Assembly: GCA_034399355.1 (NCBI GenBank)
Contig: JAXMMT010000023.1
Coordinates: 1 to 64,000, forward strand
Length of the DNA stretch: 64,000 bases
DNA from: UBA2279 sp034399355
GTDB lineage: Bacteria; Actinomycetota; Coriobacteriia; Anaerosomatales; Anaerosomataceae
Reading direction: 5' to 3'
This document shows positions 41,229 to 50,426 of this stretch, piece after piece. A model generated the notes under the pieces. That model was not told where the DNA came from and did not search any database. It worked only from the letters and a program-made list of their open reading frames with translations. A program made the translations under genes and the position numbers. Within the stretch, counting starts at the first letter, position 1. Every line of letters begins with the position of its first letter.

Positions 41229-41977
41229 GTCATCACAGCATCGCCGTCACCGACCTTGCCTTCAGCTATCCCGACGGCACCGCCGCCCTGAGCGGCGTGA
41301 CCTTCGAGATCACACACGGCGAGTCGGTCGCCATCGTCGGCGCCAACGGCGCGGGCAAGTCAACGCTGCTCATGCACCTCAACGGCTTCCTCTCGCCCAC
41401 CTCGGGCAGTGTCCGTATCGGCGACATCCCGGTGACCAAAGGCACGCTTCCCGGCATCCGTAAGACGGTGGGAATGGTGTTCCAGGACCCCGACGACCAA
41501 CTCTTCATGCCCACCGTCTACGAGGACGTCGCCTTCGGGCCCGTCAACCTTGGCCTTCCTGCCGAGGAGATCGACACGCGTGTGGCCGAGGCGCTGACGC
41601 GGGTGGGTGCGCTCAAGCTCAAGGACCGACCGCCGTACCGACTCTCGGGCGGCGAGAAGCGCGCCGTGGCGATCGCGACCGTGCTCGCAATGTGGCCGAA
41701 CGTGCTGGTGATGGACGAGCCGTCCTCCAACCTCGACCCGCGCGCGCGGCGGCGGCTGATCGAGCTGCTCGGCACCTTCGAACACACCAAGATCCTCGCA
41801 ACGCACGACCTCGACCTCGCGCTCGACCTGTGTGACCGCACCATCGTCATGAGCGACGGCGTGGTCACCGCTGACGGACCGACGCGCGAGATCTTCGCCG
41901 ACGACGTGCTGCTGGAAGCGAGCGGGCTCGAGCGGCCGCTTGCGATGCAGGGCTGCCCTGTGTGCGGGAGCGCATAG
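41225..41977 (+). CDS. nickel ECF importer ATPase (NikO/CbiO)
   Basis: The product is 250 residues. Walker A VGANGAGKSTL, Q-loop MVFQDPDDQLFMPTV, signature LSGGEKRAVAIA and Walker B VLVMDEPSSNLDP are intact. The C-terminus carries CPVCGS, a possible metal-binding end. It is the last gene of nikR-nikQ-nikO; the S component is encoded divergently at 38761-39807. Confidence 0.94.
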   Translation: MSHHSIAVTDLAFSYPDGTAALSGVTFEITHGESVAIVGANGAGKSTLLMHLNGFLSPTSGSVRIGDIPVTKGTLPGIRKTVGMVFQDPDDQLFMPTVYEDVAFGPVNLGLPAEEIDTRVAEALTRVGALKLKDRPPYRLSGGEKRAVAIATVLAMWPNVLVMDEPSSNLDPRARRRLIELLGTFEHTKILATHDLDLALDLCDRTIVMSDGVVTADGPTREIFADDVLLEASGLERPLAMQGCPVCGSA

Positions 41978-42105
41978 GGACGGACTACCCGCTTGCCCGA
42001 CACGTTCGTAGCCGCCGATTCCAGCTCGTACGACACCCGGTCGGTGCTATGCTGACGATATGGATCGTCCTTCCTGGATGACGCGGGGAGTGACCGGAGG
42101 CAGTG

Positions 42106-42507
42106 ATGCCCCGGCACGAACAGTGGGGGTGCTTTGTGGTGAAGAAGGTGCTCGTAGTCGACGACGAACCGGCCATCGCCAATCTCGCAAAGATCACGCT
42201 CGTCAACCGAGGTTTCGAGGTCGCAACGGCGAGTTGCGGCAAGGAGGCGCTTGAGAAAGTGGCAAGCGACCCCCCGGACGTCATAGTCCTCGACGTGATG
42301 ATGCCGGGCATGGACGGCTGGGAGGTCGCCAGCCGATTGAAGGAGAGCCCGGATACCAAACATATCCCGATCCTCATGCTCACCGCATTGGGATGCGGGG
42401 AAGAGTCGAAGCCTGGATTCGCTCACGTCGACGAGTACTACACGAAGCCTTTCGAACCGGCGACGCTGGGCAAGCTTGTCCGCAAGCTCGCGGGCAAAGA
42501 CGACTGA
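42106..42507 (+). CDS. single-domain response regulator
   Basis: The product is 133 residues, a receiver domain only: KKVLVVDDEP with the acidic pair, the phosphorylated Asp in VIVLDVMMPGMDGW, and YTKPF with the conserved Lys. There is no output domain, so it would act by protein contact (CheY/Spo0F-like). ATG 42106 has GGAGG at 5 bases. The nearest histidine kinase here is at 44412-45968 on the other strand, but no link is shown. Confidence 0.93.
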   Translation: MPRHEQWGCFVVKKVLVVDDEPAIANLAKITLVNRGFEVATASCGKEALEKVASDPPDVIVLDVMMPGMDGWEVASRLKESPDTKHIPILMLTALGCGEESKPGFAHVDEYYTKPFEPATLGKLVRKLAGKDD

Positions 42508-42587
42508 GCCAGCCTGACAATTGCCACGTCGAAGAACAAGTCGGCGTACGCCGCGCTACCGCTGCTTGAGCGACATGTGCGGGCCTC

Positions 42588-43904
42588 CTAGAACTCGCAG
42601 CTCTCGAGCCGGTCGAAGACTATGCCAACGCGACTGAGGAACTGCCACGGGTCGAAGATCTCATCGAGTTTCTCGGCGGAAAGCGTACACTCCGGGTCAG
42701 CCTCAAGGTTCTCTCGATAGCTCGGACCGCTGCGCGCGTTCTGCATGTCGTCCCAAACCTTCATCGCGTTGCGCTGCACGACCTCGTACGCGTCCTCGCG
42801 CGACATGCCCGTGTCGACGAGCGCCAGCAGCACGCGGCTGGAGTAGATGAGCCCACGCGTAGCCTCAAGGTTCGCTTTCATCCGCTTGGGATAGAGCACC
42901 ATACCGTCGAGGATCCATTCGAGCCTGCCGAGAAGATAGTCCAGCCCGATGGTCGAATCGGCGAGCACGACGCGCTCGGCGCTACTGTGCGAGATATCGC
43001 GCTCGTGCCACAACGCCACATTGTCGAAACCCACCTGCGCGTTCGCCTTGATCACGCGCGCGAGCCCGCAGACGCGCTCGGCGGTGATGGGGTTGCGCTT
43101 ATGGGGCATGGCCGAGGAACCCTTCTGCCCCTTCGCGAACGGCTCTTCAGCCTCGAGCGTGTCGGACTTCTGTAGCGCGCGTACCTCGGTGGCGATCGAT
43201 TCAGCGGTTGCAGCCACTGTCGCGAGAACCGCGAGGAAGTGCGCGTGTCGGTCGCGTGCGATCACTTGTGTGGAGAGAGGGTCGGGCGTCAGGCCGAGCT
43301 TCTCGCAGACGTAACGCTCGACGAACGGGTCGATGTTGCTGTACGACCCCACCGCGCCGGAGATAGCGCCCCACGCACACGAGTACTCCCGTGTCGCGAT
43401 CAGACGCTTCTCTGCACGCTTGAGCATCCACGCCCACGAGGCGAACTTCATCCCGAACGTCATCGGCTCCGCGTGGATTCCGTGCGTGCGGCCTACACAC
43501 AGCATGTCGCGGGTCTCAAATGCGCGGCGCTTGCAGATCGCGCCTAAGCGGCGAACGTCCGCAATGATGATGTCGATCGCCTGTGTCATCTGGTAGCAAA
43601 GCGCCGTGTCGCCGAGGTCGCTGGAGGTCATGCCGTAGTGAACCCACTTGCTGGGCTCACCGATGTGCTCGGCCATGTTGGTGAGAAACGCGATGACGTC
43701 GTGGTTCGTGGTGCGCTCGATCTCATCGATGCGCTCCACCTCGAACGCGGCACGCTCGCGGATGGCGGCGGCGTCCTCGCGCGAGATCACGCCGAGTTCG
43801 GCCTGCGCCTCGCAGGCGAGCACTTCGATCTCCTTCCAGATCTCGAACTTGTTCTCGAGTTCCCAGATGGCGGCCATCTCAGGGCGGGAGTAGCGAGGAA
43901 TCAT
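42588..43904 (-). CDS. purB: adenylosuccinate lyase
   Basis: The product is 438 residues. It cleaves SAICAR to AICAR and adenylosuccinate to AMP. The signature SSAMPHKRNPI and the earlier GMTSSDLGDTAL and VGRTHGIHAEP blocks are clear. It begins MIPRYSRPEMAAIW, the usual PurB start. It lies apart from the main purine operon but completes the pathway step after PurC. Confidence 0.97.
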   Translation of the reverse strand: MIPRYSRPEMAAIWELENKFEIWKEIEVLACEAQAELGVISREDAAAIRERAAFEVERIDEIERTTNHDVIAFLTNMAEHIGEPSKWVHYGMTSSDLGDTALCYQMTQAIDIIIADVRRLGAICKRRAFETRDMLCVGRTHGIHAEPMTFGMKFASWAWMLKRAEKRLIATREYSCAWGAISGAVGSYSNIDPFVERYVCEKLGLTPDPLSTQVIARDRHAHFLAVLATVAATAESIATEVRALQKSDTLEAEEPFAKGQKGSSAMPHKRNPITAERVCGLARVIKANAQVGFDNVALWHERDISHSSAERVVLADSTIGLDYLLGRLEWILDGMVLYPKRMKANLEATRGLIYSSRVLLALVDTGMSREDAYEVVQRNAMKVWDDMQNARSGPSYRENLEADPECTLSAEKLDEIFDPWQFLSRVGIVFDRLESCEF

Positions 43905-44004
43905 CGGTGAGTCTCCTCAGACGTCGGCGAGCAGATGCGTTCGGCAGTTGCGCCGCACTCACATTATCGCCGAGGAAGGAAGCCAGGTCACGCTCGCGCC
44001 TGAC

Positions 44005-44349
44005 CTAGTGCGGGAAGATCGCCTCGAGAATGAGCACGATCGTCGCGCACACGGCGAGTGGCACCGCGAATACCGTCGAGACAACCACGAACACAGACCG
44101 GTCATGCCGACGAAACAGCGCGAGGACCGCGGTCACAGCTGCAGCGTCGATAAGACTCACGAGCAGTATTGGTGCGAACGCGGTGTCCAACAGCTCCCAG
44201 GGTAGCGCGTGACTCATCAGCACCCAGGCCACGGGCACGATTGCGACCGCGAGCACGACAGCAGCCCACCCGGTCCCGCTCGACGGCAAGCGCCAGATAC
44301 TCAGATGACGGTTCGGCCGAGAGTCCTCGGCCATAGTATCCGCAGACAT
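44005..44349 (-). CDS. small membrane protein
   Basis: The product is 114 residues with three predicted helices and no recognised family. ATG 44349 has GGGAGG at 6 bases, better than the in-frame start at 44415. It follows the histidine kinase gene by 62 bases in the same direction. Confidence 0.7.
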   Translation of the reverse strand: MSADTMAEDSRPNRHLSIWRLPSSGTGWAAVVLAVAIVPVAWVLMSHALPWELLDTAFAPILLVSLIDAAAVTAVLALFRRHDRSVFVVVSTVFAVPLAVCATIVLILEAIFPH

Positions 44350-44411
44350 GATGCACCTCCCATGTACAGGGTGCTGTACTGCAGTACCTTCCCGCCTCAC
44401 GACCGACGCAC

Positions 44412-45968
44412 TCATGCCGTCGCATCAGGGCCGTCAAGGGGGATCTGCAGCGTGAACGTCGATCCTCGGCCAAGTTCACTCTCTACGTCCAGTGTGGCGC
44501 CCAACCTCTCGGCTAAGCGACGGGAGACCGCGAGGCCAAGCCCGGTACCCGGCGCTTTCGCAGGGCTCTCGCAACCAACCCGATAGAACTCCTCAAACAC
44601 CCGCTCCAGATCGGCCCGTGGGATACCCGGCCCGGAATCCGAGACCGCCACGACGATGTCGTCAGACTCACGACGCAGCTCTACCGCCACAAATCCCGTG
44701 TCGGTGAACTTGACGGCGTTCCCGATCAGGTTGATGAGAATCTGCTCGATCCACACAGGGTCGGAACAGGCCGGACAGCACTTCTTGCCCTCAGTGAAGC
44801 GCATCTCTAGGCCCTTCTGTTCGCCGAGCGGGCCGAGAGTCTTCATGGTGCGCTTGACGATGGCAGCGATGTCTACCTCGCACAAAGAGGGCTCCAGCCG
44901 ACCGTGCTCGATGCGCGACAGGTCGAGCAAGTCGTTGACGAGGGCAAGCAGGTGCATACCAGAGGAGTGCACCATCCCGAGCTGCCGTCCCTGCTCCTCG
45001 GTCACGGGACCAGCCATCTCACGGAGCAGGATGTCCGAGAAGCCGATGACCGAGTTCAGCGGCGTGCGAAGCTCATGGCTCATCGTGGCAATAAAGGCGC
45101 TCTTCGCCTGTGTCGCCTCGGCGAGTGCCTGGTTGGTCGCTGCGAGCTCCTCGTTGGTCGCTGCGAGTTCTTCGTTGGTCGCTGCGAGCTCATCGTTGGC
45201 TTCCCCGAGTTCGTGGGTGCGATCGGCCACTCGCACTTCGAGTTCGTCCCGCGCGGCAGCAAGCGCGGCGAGCATCTCGTTGAACGCATCGGCCAGCAGC
45301 CCAATCTCATCATTGCTCGGAACGTTGGCACGCACACTCAAGTCGCCAGCGTGAACGGCGGCGGCAGTTTCGGTCAACGTCTCCAGAGGCTTCGCGATGA
45401 AACGACCTACTGTGTACGCCAATACGACGCCCAGAAGCACCACGCTGAGAGCGATCGCAAGCAGCACCCCGCGGGTCCGACCAACCACACGCTGCATGCG
45501 GGTTTCCGAAAGCCCCGCGCGCGCAACGCCCGCTCCTCCGCCCAGAAGCGGAACGGCGACATCGAGCACAAGACCCTGCTCAGTTCGAAGCTGTCTCAGT
45601 GAATACTGGTCGCCCTCGGCGGGTATGTTAGCGTCCAACAGACCCGCGGGAAACCCGTCGGTGAACGTAGAGGCCAGCACCTGTTCCTGGGCGTCCACAA
45701 TGAACAGATAGACAACGTCCGACTCAGACTCCATGACGCCCGCCATGAGCCGATTGACCCCGATAACATCCTCGAGCAGCACGGCGTCCAAAGACGCTGT
45801 CGCAAACCCCCTGGATATCGTGAGGCCTTGAATGCGTGCGGCTTCCTCCAGGGCGTTCCGCATCGCGAACTCGACGAAGAGAATCGTACTCAGACCCAGC
45901 AGCAGCACCACCGCAACAACGACAGCAAGGATGCGACCTCTGAGTCCGAGCTGACGGCGGGCCAGCAT
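44412..45968 (-). CDS. sensor histidine kinase with extracytoplasmic sensor domain and HAMP
   Basis: The product is about 518 residues. It has a first helix near 11-35, an outside sensor region about 36-160 (dCache-like guess), a second helix, a HAMP linker (AKPLETLTETAAAVHAGDL), a coiled coil of EELAATN heptads, HisKA with SHELRTPLNSVIGFSDIL, and HATPase with ILINLIGNAVKF and GTGLGL. ATG 45968 or 45989 are the start candidates; neither has a strong ribosome site. It comes directly after the PhnD-like gene, which stops at 45973, so the binding protein likely feeds this sensor. Confidence 0.88.
   Translation of the reverse strand: MLARRQLGLRGRILAVVVAVVLLLGLSTILFVEFAMRNALEEAARIQGLTISRGFATASLDAVLLEDVIGVNRLMAGVMESESDVVYLFIVDAQEQVLASTFTDGFPAGLLDANIPAEGDQYSLRQLRTEQGLVLDVAVPLLGGGAGVARAGLSETRMQRVVGRTRGVLLAIALSVVLLGVVLAYTVGRFIAKPLETLTETAAAVHAGDLSVRANVPSNDEIGLLADAFNEMLAALAAARDELEVRVADRTHELGEANDELAATNEELAATNEELAATNQALAEATQAKSAFIATMSHELRTPLNSVIGFSDILLREMAGPVTEEQGRQLGMVHSSGMHLLALVNDLLDLSRIEHGRLEPSLCEVDIAAIVKRTMKTLGPLGEQKGLEMRFTEGKKCCPACSDPVWIEQILINLIGNAVKFTDTGFVAVELRRESDDIVVAVSDSGPGIPRADLERVFEEFYRVGCESPAKAPGTGLGLAVSRRLAERLGATLDVESELGRGSTFTLQIPLDGPDATA
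45132..45200 (-). repeat. 21-base tandem repeats coding the histidine kinase coiled coil
   Basis: GTTGGTCGCTGCGAGCTCCTC and close variants are repeated three times on the plus strand. They code EELAATN heptads in the coiled coil between HAMP and HisKA. Changes in copy number would alter signalling register in steps of seven residues. Confidence 0.85.
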
Positions 45969-45972
45969 TGGA

Positions 45973-46914
45973 TTACTGACCGGGGACATTCGCATCAATC
46001 CAGGTCTGCATCTCACGTACGGAGTCGTAGGCCTCGTCGTCGATGAGTTGGAACCGATCGATCTTGATGTGCTCGAGGATCATGGCCCCCTTCGGGTCGG
46101 TATCCATCGCCAGAAGGATCTCGCGTAGTTCCTCCTTAAGCGCTGGGTCAAGACCCTGCGGCACGACGACCGGCGGAATACCATAGGGCGGTGACTTCCG
46201 TATGACGCGCGTCCTCGCAATGCAGGGATCACCGGTCGCAGCCATGTAGTCGTAGACGAGACTGTCCACCGCCGCGCCGTCGACAATGCCCTCCGCCACA
46301 GCCTGGATCGACCTGTCATGACTGTAGGTGAAGATCGTCTTGCTGAAGAACGCCGCGGACGTCTCGCCCATCTGTCCGAGCATGTAGACCGGCACAAGCC
46401 TGCCGGTGTTGGACATGGGGTCGGTGAAGGCGAAGTCTTTGCCCCTAAGGTCCTCGAGACTCACCGTATCGCTATCTGCTGGCACGATGATCAGCGAGTA
46501 GTAACTGGGTTCACCGTAGGCGACGGGTGCGGCGAGGATCTCCATGCCGAACTTCTCGTGGCCTTCAACGTATGCGCCGGTGCACACAAACGCCATGTCG
46601 AGCTCGCCCCGGTCTATGAGATCGTTGACCTCCTGGTAGGTTTCGCGCTGCACAAGCTGGACCGGTCGCCCGGTCTTCTCGGAGATGTAGTCGAGAATCT
46701 GCTGGTAGTACGTGAACGTCTCTTTGGGTGATGTCATCGCCGAAACGGCGATGCGAATGGGTTCGTTTGCGGTCGTCGCCGAACCGTCCGTGCCGTCTAC
46801 CGTCTCGAGTGTGATGTCGAGCGGCTCCTCACCGGAGCGCAGAACGACAAGCGCGGTCGCCGCAGCCACAAAAACAACCACTATCCCGAAGACCATGATT
46901 GTGCGGCGACTCAT
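45973..46914 (-). CDS. PhnD-like substrate-binding protein, membrane-anchored
   Basis: The product is 313 residues with an N-terminal helix (about 7-25) and a type 2 periplasmic-binding fold of the phosphate/phosphite/phosphonate (PhnD) kind: PIRIAVSAMTSPKETFTYYQQILDYISEKTGRPV, LDMAFVCTGAYV, LRGKDFAFTDPMSNTGRLVP. No lipobox is seen, so it may be anchored by its helix. It overlaps or adjoins the histidine kinase gene rather than an ABC transporter, so it is probably a sensing rather than an import partner. Confidence 0.88.
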   Translation of the reverse strand: MSRRTIMVFGIVVVFVAAATALVVLRSGEEPLDITLETVDGTDGSATTANEPIRIAVSAMTSPKETFTYYQQILDYISEKTGRPVQLVQRETYQEVNDLIDRGELDMAFVCTGAYVEGHEKFGMEILAAPVAYGEPSYYSLIIVPADSDTVSLEDLRGKDFAFTDPMSNTGRLVPVYMLGQMGETSAAFFSKTIFTYSHDRSIQAVAEGIVDGAAVDSLVYDYMAATGDPCIARTRVIRKSPPYGIPPVVVPQGLDPALKEELREILLAMDTDPKGAMILEHIKIDRFQLIDDEAYDSVREMQTWIDANVPGQ

Positions 46915-47026
46915 AACTGCTCCCTCATCCGCAGCACGTCACGCGACACCTGAACAGATTGTCCCACATGCCCGTATACACTACACGTCACTCGTCACGT
47001 CAGCTCGCGGAGGCTAGGATGAGTCC

Positions 47027-47107
47027 ATGTTCGCATGACTCAAAGACCGCTTCTCCCGTATCGACCCGCTATGGGTCGACATCGCGTTCGCTGTCGGGAC
47101 GCGGTAG
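47027..47107 (+). pseudogene. small decayed gene start with an internal stop
   Basis: From ATG 47027 the frame reads MFA, a TGA, then LKDRFSRIDPLWVDIAFAVGTR and TAG. The translated pieces look like the start of a membrane protein (charged segment, then a hydrophobic run) with W replaced by stop. GGAGG lies 13 bases upstream. It is probably a remnant left before the macA-like gene. Evidence is weak. Confidence 0.35.
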
Positions 47108-47171
47108 GCAACGGCCGAGAAGGTCGGCACGCTATGCTGGTGTGGAGTATCCATCTGTGTGGAGGTGACGC

Positions 47172-48404
47172 ATGGCCCTGTCCAAAAAGCTCCGGCGCTA
47201 TCGCAGGTGGATCGCTATCGCAGTCCTCGTCGTGGTAGCGGGAACCGCATTCGTCGTGATGCGCGGCGCCGGGGACGACAAGCCCACAGTCTCTTACACG
47301 ACCGAGGCGGTCAGCACCGGCACGATCTCGGTCACAGTCTCCGGCACCGGCAACGTGGAAGTAGGAGATACCACCGAGGTCTGGCCCGACAGCGCCGGCA
47401 CTGTCGCATCTATCGCGATCAAGGAAGGCTCGGCGGTGAGCACCGGCACGGTGCTGTTCACGCTCGACGCAAGCGACGCCAAGGCGAACACCGCCAAAGC
47501 CTACACCTCCTACCTGCAGGCGAAGCAGGGCGTGCTCAATGCCGAGGCCAGCGTTCTGCGCGCCGAAGCTGAGCTCGACTCGACGACGGAGCGCAGCACA
47601 CTCCCTACCCCGACAGCGACCGCTGACGACATCGCGATCGCCGAGAAGGCCGTGGATGCCGCCGAGGCCGGGCTTGCGTCCGCGAAGGCATCGCGGTCCA
47701 ACGCTTACACCACGTACGAGAACGCCAAGGCCGCCGAAGATGATCTCGCGGTGATCTCGCCGAGCTCCGGCATCGTCGACTCGCTGAACATCGAGGTGGG
47801 CGACACCGTCGCCGCCTCTGGCGGCGGCTCCACCTCCCAAACGTCGGCTATCGGAGGCACCGCGACAAGCAGCTCCTCCTCGGCACCGGTCGTCATCCTC
47901 ACCGGCAAGTCCTTGGTCGTGAAGCTCACCGTGAACGAGGTGGACCTGCCCGCTCTTGAGGTGGGCCAGCGTGCGGACGTCGAGTTCGACGCACTTCCTG
48001 ACCTCACGGCAACCGGTAAGGTCTACGAGATTGCCGATGAAGGCCTCAACACGCAGGGCGTCGTCACGTTCGATGTCTACATCACGCTTGACGTCATCGA
48101 CGAGGCGCTGCGCCCGGCGATGTCGGCGGCCGCGACGATCGTGACCGACGTCGCCACAAACGCACTGCTCGTACCCAACGCGGCCGTGCAATCTGACGGT
48201 GACGGCGGCTACTACGTGCAGGTGCTGGACTCGGCCACCGGAACACCCCGCAAGATCACCGTCGACATCGGGCTCATGAGTGCCACACAGACGCAGATTC
48301 TCTCGGGCATCACTGAGGGCGACAAGGTCGTCACACAGACGCTCGATAGCGCGACGGAATCCGACAGTGGCGGCTTCATGATGCCGGGCATGGGGCGGCG
48401 GTAA
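47172..48404 (+). CDS. MacA-like periplasmic adaptor (HlyD/RND-type membrane fusion protein)
   Basis: The product is 410 residues: one N-terminal helix (about 13-30), a barrel-sandwich start (YTTEAVSTGTISVTVSGTGNVEVG), a coiled segment with DDIAIAEKAVDAAEAGLASAKA, a lipoyl half LAVISPSSGIVDSLNIEVGDTVAASGG, and a beta-barrel domain VVKLTVNEVDLPALEVGQRADVEFD. ATG 47172 has GGAGGTGA at 3 bases. It forms an operon with the MacB ATPase and permease that follow, an export system for peptides, antibiotics or lipids. Confidence 0.9.
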   Translation: MALSKKLRRYRRWIAIAVLVVVAGTAFVVMRGAGDDKPTVSYTTEAVSTGTISVTVSGTGNVEVGDTTEVWPDSAGTVASIAIKEGSAVSTGTVLFTLDASDAKANTAKAYTSYLQAKQGVLNAEASVLRAEAELDSTTERSTLPTPTATADDIAIAEKAVDAAEAGLASAKASRSNAYTTYENAKAAEDDLAVISPSSGIVDSLNIEVGDTVAASGGGSTSQTSAIGGTATSSSSSAPVVILTGKSLVVKLTVNEVDLPALEVGQRADVEFDALPDLTATGKVYEIADEGLNTQGVVTFDVYITLDVIDEALRPAMSAAATIVTDVATNALLVPNAAVQSDGDGGYYVQVLDSATGTPRKITVDIGLMSATQTQILSGITEGDKVVTQTLDSATESDSGGFMMPGMGRR

Positions 48405-48406
48405 TC

Positions 48407-49153
48407 GTGGCTAGCGCCGTCATCGAAGCGCACGACCTTGAGAAGGTCTACGAAGGCGCGGGTGCTCAGACCCACGCGCTGCGCGGCGTGTCCTTCACGA
48501 TCGAGGAAGGCGAGTTCGCGGCCATCATGGGACCGTCGGGCTCGGGGAAGTCAACGCTCATGCACATCATGGGCTGCCTGGACGTCCCCACGAGCGGCAC
48601 CTACCGTCTGGCAGGACGCGACGTCGCGCAGCTGGATCTCCACGAACTGGCCGAGGTGCGGCGCGAGACCGTCGGCTTCGTCTTCCAAGCGTTCAACCTG
48701 CTACCGCGCGCAACCGTCATGCGCAACGTGGTGATGCCGATGCTCTACACGCGCGTCGATCCTGAGGAGCGCGAGGAACGCGCGGCCCTGGCGCTGCGCG
48801 GGGTCCAGCTCGACGAAAAGCTCTGGACGCACCGATCCAACGAACTCTCCGGCGGTCAGATGCAGCGCGTCGCCATCGCGCGGGCGCTCGTCAACAACCC
48901 ATCGCTCGTACTTGCCGATGAGCCCACCGGCAACCTCGATACCGCCACCGGCGACTCGGTCATGGAGCTGTTCGCCCGCCTCAACGACGAGGGCCGCACG
49001 ATCGTGCTCATCACCCACGAGCCCGATATCGCCTCACGAGCCAAGCGTGTCATACGCCTCCAGGACGGACTGGTCATCGAAGACGCCAGCCAGAAGGACG
49101 CGCACATCCGCCAGTATGGCAATGGCACGGCCGAGAAGGACGGTGATGCGTGA
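48407..49153 (+). CDS. MacB/LolD-type ABC ATPase
   Basis: The product is 248 residues. Walker A GPSGSGKSTL, Q-loop FVFQAFNLLPRA, signature LSGGQMQRVAIARAL and Walker B LVLADEPTGNLD are intact. The start is GTG 48407, 3 bases after the adaptor stop. It ends in an overlap with the permease start. Confidence 0.93.
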   Translation: MASAVIEAHDLEKVYEGAGAQTHALRGVSFTIEEGEFAAIMGPSGSGKSTLMHIMGCLDVPTSGTYRLAGRDVAQLDLHELAEVRRETVGFVFQAFNLLPRATVMRNVVMPMLYTRVDPEEREERAALALRGVQLDEKLWTHRSNELSGGQMQRVAIARALVNNPSLVLADEPTGNLDTATGDSVMELFARLNDEGRTIVLITHEPDIASRAKRVIRLQDGLVIEDASQKDAHIRQYGNGTAEKDGDA

Positions 49154-50373
49154 TGCGTTTCGCCGACCTCATCTCCGAAACCCTGCGCTCGCTGACCTCG
49201 AACAAGGTCCGCAGCGGTCTGACCATCCTCGGCATCGTCGTGGGCATCGCTTCGGTCATCGCCATGCTCGCGCTGGGGGCGGGCAGCCAGGCCTCGATCG
49301 AAGCTTCCATCCAGTCGGCCGGCTCCAATCTCTTGACCGTCACGCCCGCGTCCCCTGGCAGCGGTGGCGGCGGCTTCCGGATGTCGGCGAGTTCGGTCCA
49401 GTCACTCACGCGCGAAGACGCCGAGGCTCTGGCAGAACTCACGCTCATCACGGGCGTGGCGCCCTCCTCGCAGGGCAATGCGCAGCTGGTCGCGGACAAC
49501 GTCAACACCAACGCTCAGATCATCGGTGTGACGAGCGACTACGCCGCCGTGAACGGCCTCACTGTCGCAAGCGGTGGCTTCATCACCGAGCGCGACGACT
49601 CGGCCTACGCGCAGGTCATCGTACTCGGCTCCACCCTGGCCGAGGACCTCTTCGGTGTCGAGGTCGATCCGGTTGGAGAACGCATCCGCTCGGGCAGTAT
49701 GCTGCTGACCGTGGTAGGAGTGCTCGAGGAGAAGGGGATGTCCGGCTTCACCAGCGTGGACTCGGCGGCGCTGATCCCGCTCTCCACCCAGCAGCGCTAC
49801 GTAAGCGGGAACGAGTACCTCTCGAGCATCACGCTCACCGTAATCGACGAGGAGCAGATGACCGCAGCCGAGAACTCCGTGGAGCAGACGCTGCTCTCGC
49901 GTCATTCGATCGCCGATCCCGACTATGCGGACTTCCAGATCATGAACATGGCCGACATCCTGAGTGCCGTGTCGACTGTGACGGGCACGTTCACCGCGCT
50001 GCTCGCGGCAATCGCGGGTATCTCACTGTTCGTCGGCGGCATCGGCATCATGAACATGATGCTCACCACCGTGACCGAGCGCACGCGAGAGATCGGCCTG
50101 CGTAAGGCGATTGGCGCCGACGACAACGTCATCTCGCTGCAGTTTCTGGCCGAGTCAGTGGTACTCACCTTCATCGGAGGCATCATCGGCATCGCACTGG
50201 GCTGGCTCATCGCGTTCCTCGGCGGCGGACTGCTCGGCATCGAGGCGATCTTGACGGTCAACTCGATCACGCTCGCCGCCGGTGTGTGCGCCTTCATCGG
50301 CGTTGTGTTCGGCTACTATCCCGCGCGCCGCGCTGCCAAGCTCAGCCCCATCGAAGCCCTGCGCTACCAGTAG
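49153..50373 (+). CDS. MacB-type ABC export permease
   Basis: The product is 406 residues with four helices. The first is followed by a large outside MacB_PCD domain (about 50-270), and then the FtsX-like core FVGGIGIMNMMLTTVTERTREIGLRKAIGA and VFGYYPARRAAKLSPIEALRYQ. It works with the MacA-like adaptor and ATPase upstream. The substrate is unknown. Confidence 0.92.
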   Translation: MRFADLISETLRSLTSNKVRSGLTILGIVVGIASVIAMLALGAGSQASIEASIQSAGSNLLTVTPASPGSGGGGFRMSASSVQSLTREDAEALAELTLITGVAPSSQGNAQLVADNVNTNAQIIGVTSDYAAVNGLTVASGGFITERDDSAYAQVIVLGSTLAEDLFGVEVDPVGERIRSGSMLLTVVGVLEEKGMSGFTSVDSAALIPLSTQQRYVSGNEYLSSITLTVIDEEQMTAAENSVEQTLLSRHSIADPDYADFQIMNMADILSAVSTVTGTFTALLAAIAGISLFVGGIGIMNMMLTTVTERTREIGLRKAIGADDNVISLQFLAESVVLTFIGGIIGIALGWLIAFLGGGLLGIEAILTVNSITLAAGVCAFIGVVFGYYPARRAAKLSPIEALRYQ

Positions 50374-50426
50374 GCAGACGAGGAGCATCTCGTGAAGAAC
50401 GCAGTACTCATCGTCGCGATCATCGT

